Of a DNA stretch of 64,000 nucleotides, positions 23,101-34,100 are shown piece after piece. Each line of letters starts with the position of its first letter. Position 1 is the first letter of the stretch. This DNA comes from Phyllostachys edulis. Taxonomy: Eukaryota; Streptophyta; Magnoliopsida; Poales; Poaceae. The translations under genes and the position numbers were made by a program. The stretch covers positions 64,070,877 to 64,134,876 of the forward strand of contig CM070548.1 in assembly GCA_036346405.1 (NCBI GenBank), written 5' to 3'. Under the pieces are notes generated by a model, which saw only the letters and a list, made by a program, of their open reading frames with translations, made no database searches and was not told the origin of the DNA.

Positions 23101-26100
23101 GTCACGGACAATCGCACTCAGGTCTAGCATTTTTTGCGACAATCGTGCCATACTAGTAATGCTCATGGAGCAGTCCAGTAAAGTAAGTAGGACAGTAAAA
23201 GCTTATCCACGAAGCGGTAAAATGGATAGTAGAAAGTAGTAAATGTGTATTTTTTCTAGCGTTCTCAACGATACTACATTTTTTTGCGTCGACAGTAAAA
23301 TAGAGTGAATAATCCAATAAATGTATTTATCTATATCAGTAAAACTGAAGATAAAACTTCTTAAATATATTGGGGGGGGGGGGGGCAAATAGTGTGGCCA
23401 ATCGCCTTTTTTACATTGCATGAGAAAAAGAAAAAAGGTAAAAGAAGAAGGCCCTTGGTCAAGGTAGGACCATATCGTAGTCTTCAAGCGTTCGTAAGCC
23501 TTCTCTTGGGCTTTGGTGGGATCAGCAAAGATATGGAGAAACTCCTCCACCTGCTTCTTTGTGTGGTCGAGTTGCGTTTGGAGGCATTGGTACCGAGGAA
23601 ACAGATATTGGATATGCCAGAGGAGGTCGGTCGCCTCTTCCATGGTCTTGGTGAGGTCGACCCTCGCGCTTTGCCTATCGATGTAGTCATCGAGCCTCCT
23701 CACCGATGCTTCGACACACTCCACGTAGTTAGAGAATACGATCTCGATGACAAGGTTAGCCCATCAAAGACCATGACATTGGTCCGACGAAGTAGGAGAT
23801 GCAGTGGGCTGGTGATCGTAGCTACGCTCTTCGGTAGACGTGAGGGCAGAACACAGAGGAGGTCGCGGACATAATCATCGTCCGCAGCCTGGCCCAGGTC
23901 CCGCCCAGAGAGGTGCTTGTATATCAGGGCGAGGTAGGCTAGAACTATCTGTGGTAGAGGAGTAGTTGGCTCTGGAGCCGAAGAAGAGTTCGAAGGCATT
24001 TTCTTCTATTTTTTGGTTGGGAGCGTGTGGGGATGGAGATTAATGGGAGCGGTGGTGTGTGGTTTGGAGTTTTTCAGTAGGGAAGATGGGGGCTTGTGTT
24101 AATTCAACTTTCGCAAGCAGATGTCCATCTTTATAAGTCGTCAAGGGAGACGAAGAGACACATCGGGAGCCGGAGCGGAAATAGTGCGTTTTAAAAGGAG
24201 CAATCGGTCGTATCGTTTTTCTATTTTCACGCAAATATATAAAAACAAAATAGCGCAGCCAATAATATAGTAAACGCTAAACCTCACAACATTAAAACTC
24301 TTTCACATATAGTAATTCCAAACAAAATAAACGTCAGTACTTTTATTCGCATCATATAGTTGTTTATGTGTCTACTGCATGTCGTGCCCCAACTTTCGTG
24401 GGAAACAAACTGTATGATGCGAATAAAATTACTGACGTTTGTTTTGTTTGGAATTATTGTATGTGTAAAAGAGTTTTACAGTGTTGAGGTTTAGCGTTTA
24501 CTATACTATTGTCCGCACTATTTTGTTTTTATAAATTTGCATGTGAAAATAGAAAAACGATATGATATCAACCGATTGCTCCTTATAAAACGTACCACTA
24601 CCGCTCCGGCTCCTGATACGTCTCTTCGTCTCCCCCGACGAGTTATAAAGATAGACATTCGCTTGCAAAAGTTGAATTCACACAAGCCCCCGTCTTCCCC
24701 TACTGAAAAACTCCAAACCACACACTCCACCGCCCCCATTGATCTCCATCTCCGCACGCTCGCAACCAAAAAACAAAAAGGAAATGCCTTCGAACTCTTC
24801 TTTGGCTCGAGAGCCAACTATTCCCCTACCACTTATAGTTCTAGCCCACCTCGCCCTGATATACGAGCACCTCCCTTCTTCGGCTCCAGAGCCAACTACT
24901 CCCCTACCACAGATAGTTCTAGCCTACCTCGTCCTGATATACGACACCTCTCTGGGCGGGACCTGAGCCACGCTACGGACGATGATTATGTCCGCCACCT
25001 CCGTGCTCCGCCCTCGTGTCTACCGGAGAGCGTAGCTACGATCATCAGCCTACTGCATCTCCTACTCCGTCGGGCCAATGTCATGATCTCCGACGTCCGA
25101 TGGGCCAACCTCGTCATCGAGATCGTACTCTCGAACTACGTGGAGTGTGTCAAAGCATCGGTCCGGAGGCTCGATGACTACATCAGTAGGAAAAACGCGA
25201 GGGCCAGCCTCGTCGAGACCATGGAAAAGGCTAACGACGTTCTCTGGTCTATCGTCAACCTGTTTCCTCGATACCAACGGCTCCAAGAGCGACTCAACAG
25301 CGCGAACAAGCGGGTGGAGTTTCTCCATGTCTTCGCTGATCCCGCCCCCGCCAAAGCCCACGAGAAGGCTTACGAAAGCTTGAAGACTACGATAGGGTCC
25401 TACCTTGGCCACTAGGGCTTTCTTCTTTTACCTTTTTTCCCTTCTTTTCTTTTTCTCATGCAATGTAAAGAAAACGATCGGACACGCTATTTGCCCCCCC
25501 CCCACCCCCACAAATATATTTAATAAGTTCTATCTTCAGTTTTACTGATATAGAAAAAAATTACTGCATTATTCACTTTATTTTACTGCCAACGCAAAAA
25601 AGATTCAGTATCGTTCTACAATCCATTTTACCGCTTCGTGGATGAGCGAGCTTTTACTGTCATATTAACTTTACTGTTCTGCCCGTTGAGCATTATTGGT
25701 ACGGCTCGATTGTCGCAAAAAAAGCTAGACCTAAGTGCAATTGTCCGTGGACCTCACCCACCCCACTCATCATATTTGTAAAAGTAAACATTCGTATGCG
25801 TACAAGTAAAAGTAGATGTCTGATGCAGTAAATCAAATAATGGGTTTGATGGTCGTTGGCAGTAGGCTTATTATCACAAAATTTACTTTGCATGTGGTAC
25901 ATTTTGTTACTGTCATATGTGACGTCTCACGTCTCGTGCAGGGGAGATAGTGGGTCCTTGCCCCGATATACACTAAAGGTCTGTTGTGAGTTGTGACATG
26001 ATGAGAAGGCTGAAAATATGTTCGGCGTAATTACTATACGTTGCAAGTTACTTCCAGATGTGACATCACGCATCAGGAGGAGAAAGTGGGAACGTGGGCC

Positions 26101-27878
26101 GATAAAAAAATACAAATATGTGATTCGGAAGTAAAAAAACATTACACAATTACTTTGCTAGTCGTTGCGTTTTATTGTCAGATGTATGCAGTCGTGTAAT
26201 CGTAGCCTGAAAAACTGGCAATAAAACTGTTACACAAATTATTGTCACATACGCTATCATTTACTGTCGAATTGCGTTGCGCGTAGGAGCGGATGTTCCG
26301 GGGCCATCGACTGTAGTTATTGGGCTGACTATATGAGGATTGTGCACGCGCTTTCCACCTGGATTGGCCGTACGCGGTGGGCTGGCTGGGCGTAGAATAG
26401 TTATTCTACGCTTGGCTAGAGAATGTAGCGTTGTTCAACGCTCGCGAGCTGAATAGCTATTCTGCGCGTGGGGCGCAGCTTGGGTCGCGCTACGCGCAGT
26501 GCGCCAGCTCACGTGCTTCCCACGTGTGATCAGCGGTAAAACACGTGCATGCATTGCGATCGACAGTAAAAGTCTCGGTATCGCCTAATCCGACAGTAAA
26601 ACCCAATATCGAAGCGATTATCGGTGAAATCAAGTGTAAAAAGATCTCACGTCACCTAAAATCGGTAGTAAAAAACTGTTACACCCCGGAATCGACGGTA
26701 AAATCGAAGAATCACTGGTATTACTGTAAGTGCATGAATTGTTGCTGCCATGGATATGTATCTAATTACTGATCCTATTGACGTGTTTTACTTCACACCA
26801 AAATGAGTTTTACTGTAAGACAACAACTCGATCACCGTTCGTTCGGACTAAAAAAACTACCGCATGTCCTCCCGCAGCGGCAACAATAAAAAAAGGCGGG
26901 TAATCCCATGTAGCCCACTAAACGCGCTCCCCACGTAACCGATCATAAGATCTGCCCCACATCCCTCCTCTCCCACGTCCGCTCGGTCATTATCGCTTCC
27001 CCCGCCCCCCGACGACTCCCTTCCAACGAATCACATCGATAATGACTACTGCACGTCCCCCTCGCGGGCACGGAGGAACCCAGCTCGGTGTTGCTCGTTC
27101 TCCGTCGCCATTGTGGGTTAGATCTTCCTCCAGCATCGCATTCCCCAAAGATTTATTGCCATGCCCAGCAGAACGGCGTACGACCCAGATTTCTCTACGC
27201 ACATGGCTACGCCGCCGGTAAACGATGTACCCCTGGTTGAAGCCCTCCTCTGGCACATGGTAGACGTGTATCCTCAATACCAACATCTCCAAGCTCAACT
27301 TGCCGCCGCGAAAGATCAGGTGGAGTCGTTCCTCCACATTCCCTGATCCCGTTCCCGCCGAAGTGCACAAGCAAGCTAACGAACGCTTGAGGACTGCGTT
27401 AGGGTCCTACAATGGACACTAGGGTCTTCCTTCTTTTGGTATTAGTTCATGCAATGTACATAAAAAACAAAAGCGATCGACCACGCCATTTGGCTGAATC
27501 TCCCATAATATATGTAAAAAATGACATCTTTTGGTGTTACTGTTTTGTATATATAATTTTACTGCATTGTTTTGCTTACTTTACTGTTCGAGCGTAAAAA
27601 AACAAAATCTTCACCGGTGGGGCATTGTGCCTCAAGGGGTAAAACACATTGCAACTTTACTGTCTTAACCGTTGTGTTTTACTGTCAAACATAAGAGCTC
27701 AAAAAAAGTTGCATGCCGCAAAAAGGGACAGTAAAATGATTCAGGAATTACTGTCACGTCTCATATTATTTACCGTCGAATCGAGTCACGCGAGTCGCGG
27801 ACGTTTACGGCTGTCGATCAGTTAGTGGCCAGTAGTATAGGTATTAACGTGTCGCCACACCTAGCCTGGTCATGGTCT

Positions 27879-27953
<75 letters not shown>

Positions 27954-28108
27954 TCCCAGTGTGTCTACTCCCATATCTGAATATACCACCTAAAAGAACT
28001 TGACATACTCCTTAATCACTTTGGGTATACTCATATACTAATTATAAAATACTCCTCGTTGTGAGATACAAAATAGAGAGTAACTACTCACGAGAGTAAA
28101 AAATGCTT

Positions 28109-28166
<58 letters not shown>

Positions 28167-31100
28167 ACACATGTTTCAGATCTCTGTAAGTATATACTCC
28201 ACTTTCAATATACCACTTAAACGATCATACTATTCTTCTTTATCACTTTCAAGTATATTTAAATATCAATTATAAGATCTTCCAATGCGACTTGATTGGA
28301 AATTTTCATTGGGGCCCTTTATTTTTGCTATATACCCTTTTTCATATATAAAAGAAGTATATAAGCATATTTTGGTATAAAAAGTGGATTTCAATGAAAA
28401 TTTTCATGTTACTCACTTTGGAGTATCTTATAATCATTATTCTCAAATTAATAAAGAGGTATCATCATACGATTTATACGATTTAAGTGGTATATAAGGA
28501 ACTCCATACCATTTTCATACACACACACACTGTATGGGCCTCCCCTACAGTTTCCGTAAAGAAAAGGGGAACAATCAAAGGCAATTCTTTGTCACTACAA
28601 GCCATCTCCACTTAAAAGTTATCATATTAATATAGGAGGCATTTGTGATGTGGTGTATTCCCTACCAAAGGAAGCATGGGCCTAGGGCAACAGCCCTAGC
28701 TCGGCCGCAACCTGAGAGTCCGGTAGGGACTCCTAGTTCCTTGCCCATTAAGTTAGGAAAGTATCTTAGGAGATCAATTAGTTAAGGAAAGAGATTATAT
28801 CTCTAGTCGGTTTCTATCTTTAGTTGTAAAACCCTTATATAAGGGAAGGAGATTATGTATAAAGGGAAAGCAAAAGATTAGCAATTTCTTCTCCCTTCTC
28901 TCTCGGTTGGACCCTTTCGTAGCCATTGCGCTTCAGCGAATTGCATAACGGCACTGTTCAAGCGCAAGGCTTCGACCTCCCGTATTTCATAGTTATCAGT
29001 TGCGCTCCCTCAAGGAACTTTCAAAAGAATGGAACACCTCCGGGTGTCTAACAAAGTCAAATCTTCTACCCTTTTAGCAGTTCCAACCAATGCCTCTTTC
29101 AAGATTAGTTGCTATTTGCTAAGGATTATTATATCAATAACCAAGATGAGAACATTTACAGCCTCGGTGTATGTACTGTTTGAAATGTTTAGGCATTTGC
29201 AGTTTGGCACACGTGGAAACCTGTTTGTTCGAAGAAAAAACACTTTGCCTACTCTTCTTTACAAAAAAAAGAAACCAGTTTGATATTTTGTAATTACATC
29301 AAGGAAATGTCCTCCCAGTTCAACAGCCTTCTACTACTTTTTTCAGTCAAGAGAGCACAAGAAGTGCATGCACCATGGTTCTTACCTTCTGCGGTTCTGG
29401 AAATTTTAACAGCTCCTTCTCAATCAAAGTTGCCATGGCCTTGATATATCCTTCACGTTGATACCAGGAAGGTATAACTGTATGTTGCATATTCACCAGA
29501 TATTCGTCCTCTCTAAAACAGCAATTGAATGTCATTAGAATTAATTGGCAAAGCAACAGCAATGGGCTATTTATCATTTCAAATTATTGTACTTACCTGA
29601 ATATGCTCTCCAGTAAACGGAGACTTGAACCACTAGTTGATATGGAGAACTGGGGGTAAAGAGGTAGTACAACAAGTTTTGTGATCCCATCCCGTTTTAT
29701 CTAGAATACAAAGAGAATAAATCAATGTCTTCTACAAATAAACATAAGTTGAACATTGTGGCACCAGAAGCTTAATTTAGTATATCTTGAATAGCATGAT
29801 TTTGCATTTTAATTGTTAATTCATGAGTGTGATGCCATGACCCATGATTACGGTGTTTGCTAGTTTCTCATAAATTTTGAATTTTCTTTTGTATGTTAGA
29901 AGATTTAAAACTGCACTATAGATTCCTGTACTATTGCAAATCCAAAAAGAAAAAAGTATGTCCGCCATAGAAGATCTGGTTAGAGTGAACTCCTTGGTTT
30001 AGGGCACTCATGTTTCTGTTTCATGTCATTCAAAATATAGATAATCTGTTATTGGCAAACTTCTGTTACTGAAATAATCAAACACCAGAAAATTAACCAT
30101 TAAGAGAAAATAACAGAAGCAAACAAACGTATTGGATATATGGCAAGCCCCTACTTGTTCTATAGCTTCCTCAGTGAAGGGATGCCAATACCGCATTCCA
30201 ACGTACACTTTGGCAGGAATATCTTTTTCACATAATGCCTTCCTCAGTGCTTCAGCCTGCAAATATTCCAGAAAACTATCAAATCAAAGCTCATAGGATG
30301 CACATAGTTTCTGACATAATTTAAAGAATGTTAAGAAAAGTGAGAACACCGTTACTAATTCACTAAACTACTGAAGCAACCAACTAAAACAGTGCCTTAT
30401 ATTCACTCATGAAACCTATTGTTCACAAGAATAAAAGCTGACTGCCCAAAATCACGTTGTCTCATAGCCAGTCACTGGAATCCCACCTGTGGCCAAGGAG
30501 CAGAAGTGAAACAGGAAAAAAAAACATGTTTGCTACTCACAATATAAGAGCGCCCAAAGTTTCCTAGGCCTAGGCCATGAGATGTAACAATATAGCCCAA
30601 TTATTCTGGTCATGTATTGATCAACTGATGCAGCATACTGCATAACCATGCATGTTGAGAATAATTATTATAATTGTCTATAATGTTCTCTAAGACCCAA
30701 TACCAAACAACTACATGGGTTAATGAGTCATCTGACAAGAATACTGGCCATTTGAAGTTAAGCAAGAGAATATCATCTTCCCCTGACCCATTTATATCCT
30801 TTCCCTAATGCTAAGGAAACATGAATATCCACATTTCTAAGAGATTCAATGTGCAGTGGTCATGACAATTGGCAATTCAGACAATAAAAGATCACAATGT
30901 ACCTGCGCGTCAGTAATTTGTCTAAGAGGAGAACCACCACCTATAGATGCATAACCTTCCTTGCTCTTTGGTGCTCTTACAACAGATATGAATTGTGCTA
31001 GTGGCTTCTGTAGAAAGCGAAACATCCTAGGAAGACGGATAATGTCCTGTCATCATGCATCGTGAGATGTCCAATGAGTAAGAGAAAACAAGTTCAATAT

Positions 31101-34100
31101 GAATTTCTCGAATACACTACTAACTTGGCACATCTGAACATCAAAGCATTCAGTTATCTCTCTTTTTTAGCTACAACATGTATAACATGATGTTACAAAC
31201 TTGGGCTAGCTCCAAGCTTTATTTGACCTTTACATCTAACGCCTTGGAATTCGAAGAAAATTGGAAGATTAAAAAATTACTTTGTTGCTATTTCCAGGAA
31301 AAAATATATAAATTTCTCACTATTAATTGTTTTGGCACCATAATTTGTTAAATCTGCAAAATAAAATAAAAATATAGCGAGTGAAAAATCTTAGAGAGCT
31401 GTGATTGCATTTCAGGATGGTAATTACCGGATCAGCAAAAAGATTAAACAAGAAAGGCTGCACATCATCAAGGGTCTCTGGGCCTCCAAGATTCAGCAAC
31501 AGAACACCAATTTTTTCATTGCCGGCAAGAAGTTTTCTGAATTCAGACTGGGAAGAAAGAACTGCCTCTGATGCTGATGAATATCCTCTAAAGTGATGCC
31601 TCAAGTCAGGTGAAGGTTGAGAAGACCATCCCAATATGCATTTACAGGCTGAAGACTTATTATGGTAACATTGTCCAAGACAAAGTCTTGTACGGCTACC
31701 AACTGAGCAAGATTTAATTGCATATGTCCTTGATAGATTGACCCTGTTTGGCCAAAACAGGAACAGTAGCTATTTAAGTATAATACTAACTATGGCACTC
31801 CATAGTCATAAAAAGTAGAACACAAAAGATATATCAAGAAGAAACTGCCTATGCGGATCATCCATGAAGAATTGAAGATATACTTGCTTATGTCCAAACA
31901 TCAGTTCTATCTATGTTTGTCATGGGTCGGCACTGTTCATGCAGTGGGGGTACTGTTCACGCGCCTGAACAGTACCCATGTACTGTAGCGCACGCGCGCT
32001 GTTCACACCGGCCCACGAGTGCATTGGTAGTTTTCCTTATTAGTTGGGTTTACTTTCTTACAGATCTATTCCATCTAATAGAGATAAATTTCCTTAGAAA
32101 TAGAGATTGTTTCTTAGAGGTCAAGTCAAGTCGTTCCTACAAAAGAGATATCATATATCCATTATCAAGCAAGAAAGATGAATTAATCTAGTCTTCCATC
32201 CAAAGTTCTATCATCTAAGTCTATAGTCTAATCTCTCATCCCACCAAGCCGACGCCATCCGTCCTTCTTCCTGCTGGTGTTTACCCCGTAATGATCTAAT
32301 GTTCGTTACATTTGGTATCAGAGCAGTCGATCCCTTTACACAACTTCTGCTATCATGGTTATGTTGACAGATCAAACCGTCAGACATGCCACCAAGTCGT
32401 TGGCTATGATAAAAGCTAACGCCAACAAGATGGCCATGAGTACCAACGACAACGACAAGAAGATGGCGGCCATCTTTCTCGACATGCATACCACTTTGGA
32501 GAAGATCGTGGCGACGATAGCGAAGCCTCCCACGGCGGCGGCGACGCCTTCTGCAGAGGTGGTGACGCCTTCCACGGAGGCGACGGAGCTACCTCCAGCA
32601 ACTACGGCAGCTGCCGCACTTCCACGTCTTACCATGATCTTTGCCGGGCGTCTGTCGTGGCCACCGTGGCATTGTCGAGTTTCTTGCCATACTGCCGCGA
32701 TGACCGTGAGTTTGCCGCAACCACGCGTGGAGGCAATGATCTTTAAGGACTCATATCGCCATCGCAATCTTTCGTCAACATGGGTCACCTAGGGCTTCAG
32801 CCATGGCCGCCACCATAGCTCGAGGATGAGCTGTTGCGAAAGGAGGGGTAGTTAATAAATGGGTTGAGCCTTTGTTCATGCAGATGAGTACTGTTCACGC
32901 ACCCGAGAAGTACCGATGTCTTGTAGCAGCACGCGCCAAGTTCACGCGCCACCCATAAAGTGCATTGGTAGTTGGGAAATAGAGATAAGAATGGTTAGTT
33001 TCTTTATTAGTTGGGTCTACTTTCTTACAGATCCATTACATCTAATAGAGATAAGTTTCCTTACAAATTGAGATTGTTTCTTAGATGTCAAGTTAGGTTG
33101 CCCCTATAAAAGGGATATCATGTATCCATTATCAAGCAAAAAAGATGAATTAATCTAGTCTCCCTTCCAAGGTTCTATCATCCAAGTCTATAGTCTAATC
33201 TCTCATCCCACCAAACCGACGACCATCCCACCAAACCGACGCCGTCCGGCCTTCTTCCTGGCGGTGTTTACTCGTAGTGATCTAAGGTTCGTTACAATGT
33301 TGTAGGAGCTAACAAATGGCATCCAACAAATACAGGTATGTGCAGCCCTTATATTGTGCCAAACTTGACCCGAGCATGTTATACAAATATAAAATAACCA
33401 GCCCCAGCTCAGCCCTATTAAACATTACCATCAGTTTCAAAACTTGTCTACGAACTGGTTACTAGGGATCCACTAATACTTGAACATTTTTGTTTGTATA
33501 GCTTGGAATCAAGGCTACCAACAATTGTGTTCTAGGGATAAGCATTAAGATCACTGTTATTAAGTCGCGCAACTAGTCGACGATTAGTCGACAAGTCGGT
33601 ACACAACCTCCGACTAGAGTCATCGACTCGACTAGAAGGGCTAGTCGCCCGACTTGCCGGCTAGTCGGCAACTAGTCGCGACTAATCGAGATTTGCTGGC
33701 CACCCGACTTCAATTTCAAATAAAGTCATTCATCAAGAAAGATTTGTTACGATCAAAACGAGTAAGTCATCAACTCATCATCGTGATTATGTTGTTCTTC
33801 TCTTTATTTCATGATTTACAATATGTATATGTTTTAATTGTTATACAACTTAGTATATTACATGCTCTGTTTAAATACTTTCTAGTATGTGGACTAGTCG
33901 GTCGACTAGTCGACAGGTCGCTCCTCTTGCGACTCGACTCGACTTTACGACTAAATAACCTTAATTTAGATACCAAATAAATGACCACTTAATTCAGTAT
34001 GACATGGAACATGCCGCTCACAATACTACCCATGCGGACAAATGAATTACATAAGGGCGTAGCGCTCGGACGTACGATGAGGGGCTTCCCATCGTATGCA

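Larger units (their letters stand above)
22490..26425. mobile_element. Gene-bearing giant palindrome in ferrochelatase intron 6
   Basis: The left arm (about 22490-24367) and right arm (about 24405-26425) are inverted copies around a roughly 37-base loop near 24386. Outer ends match as CCACCTGGGCTGGCTGGGC on the rc of 22500-22520 and ...GGGCTGGCTGGGC at 26375-26390. Inner ends match as ATTCGCATCATA. Each arm carries one copy of the same small gene, pointing outward, then a G or C homopolymer (23371-23385, 25493-25503), then an array of GACAGTAAAA (left) or TTTTACTGTC (right) words. The arms have diverged by scattered substitutions and small indels. No transposase, reverse transcriptase or Rep domain is visible. 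Host boundaries and target duplication could not be fixed. Confidence 0.7.
31918..33296 (+). mobile_element. Complete TRIM-like LTR retrotransposon in ferrochelatase intron 1
   Basis: A 1379-bp element flanked by ATGTT at 31913-31917 and 33297-33301. The 5' LTR (31918-32310, TGTCATGGG...CGTTACA) is followed two bases later by TGGTATCAGAGC (32313-32324), the initiator-Met tRNA primer site. The short interior (32311-32848) ends in the purine tract GCGAAAGGAGGGG. The 3' LTR runs from about 32849 to 33296. The interior could encode at most a Thr/Ala-rich 145-residue frame (32355-32792) and has no pol. The LTRs differ by many substitutions plus a short internal duplication (CCAAACCGACG) in the 3' LTR, so the insertion is not recent. 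Confidence 0.85.

Noticed and set aside
24537..24783. Upstream extension of the plus-strand small gene giving a 292-residue frame
   Set aside because: The mirror copy uses the MPSNSS start. The extension runs through the TATA-like box and 5' leader, and is joined to the C-terminal frame only through the frameshift.
22490..27870. Possible endogenous viral element in ferrochelatase intron 6
   Set aside because: No reverse transcriptase, coat, movement or Rep motif is visible on either strand; subterminal motif arrays fit a transposon better.
32355..32792. 145-codon frame inside the TRIM as a real gag gene
   Set aside because: It is Thr/Ala-rich without a zinc knuckle or gag motif; kept only as a remark under the TRIM.
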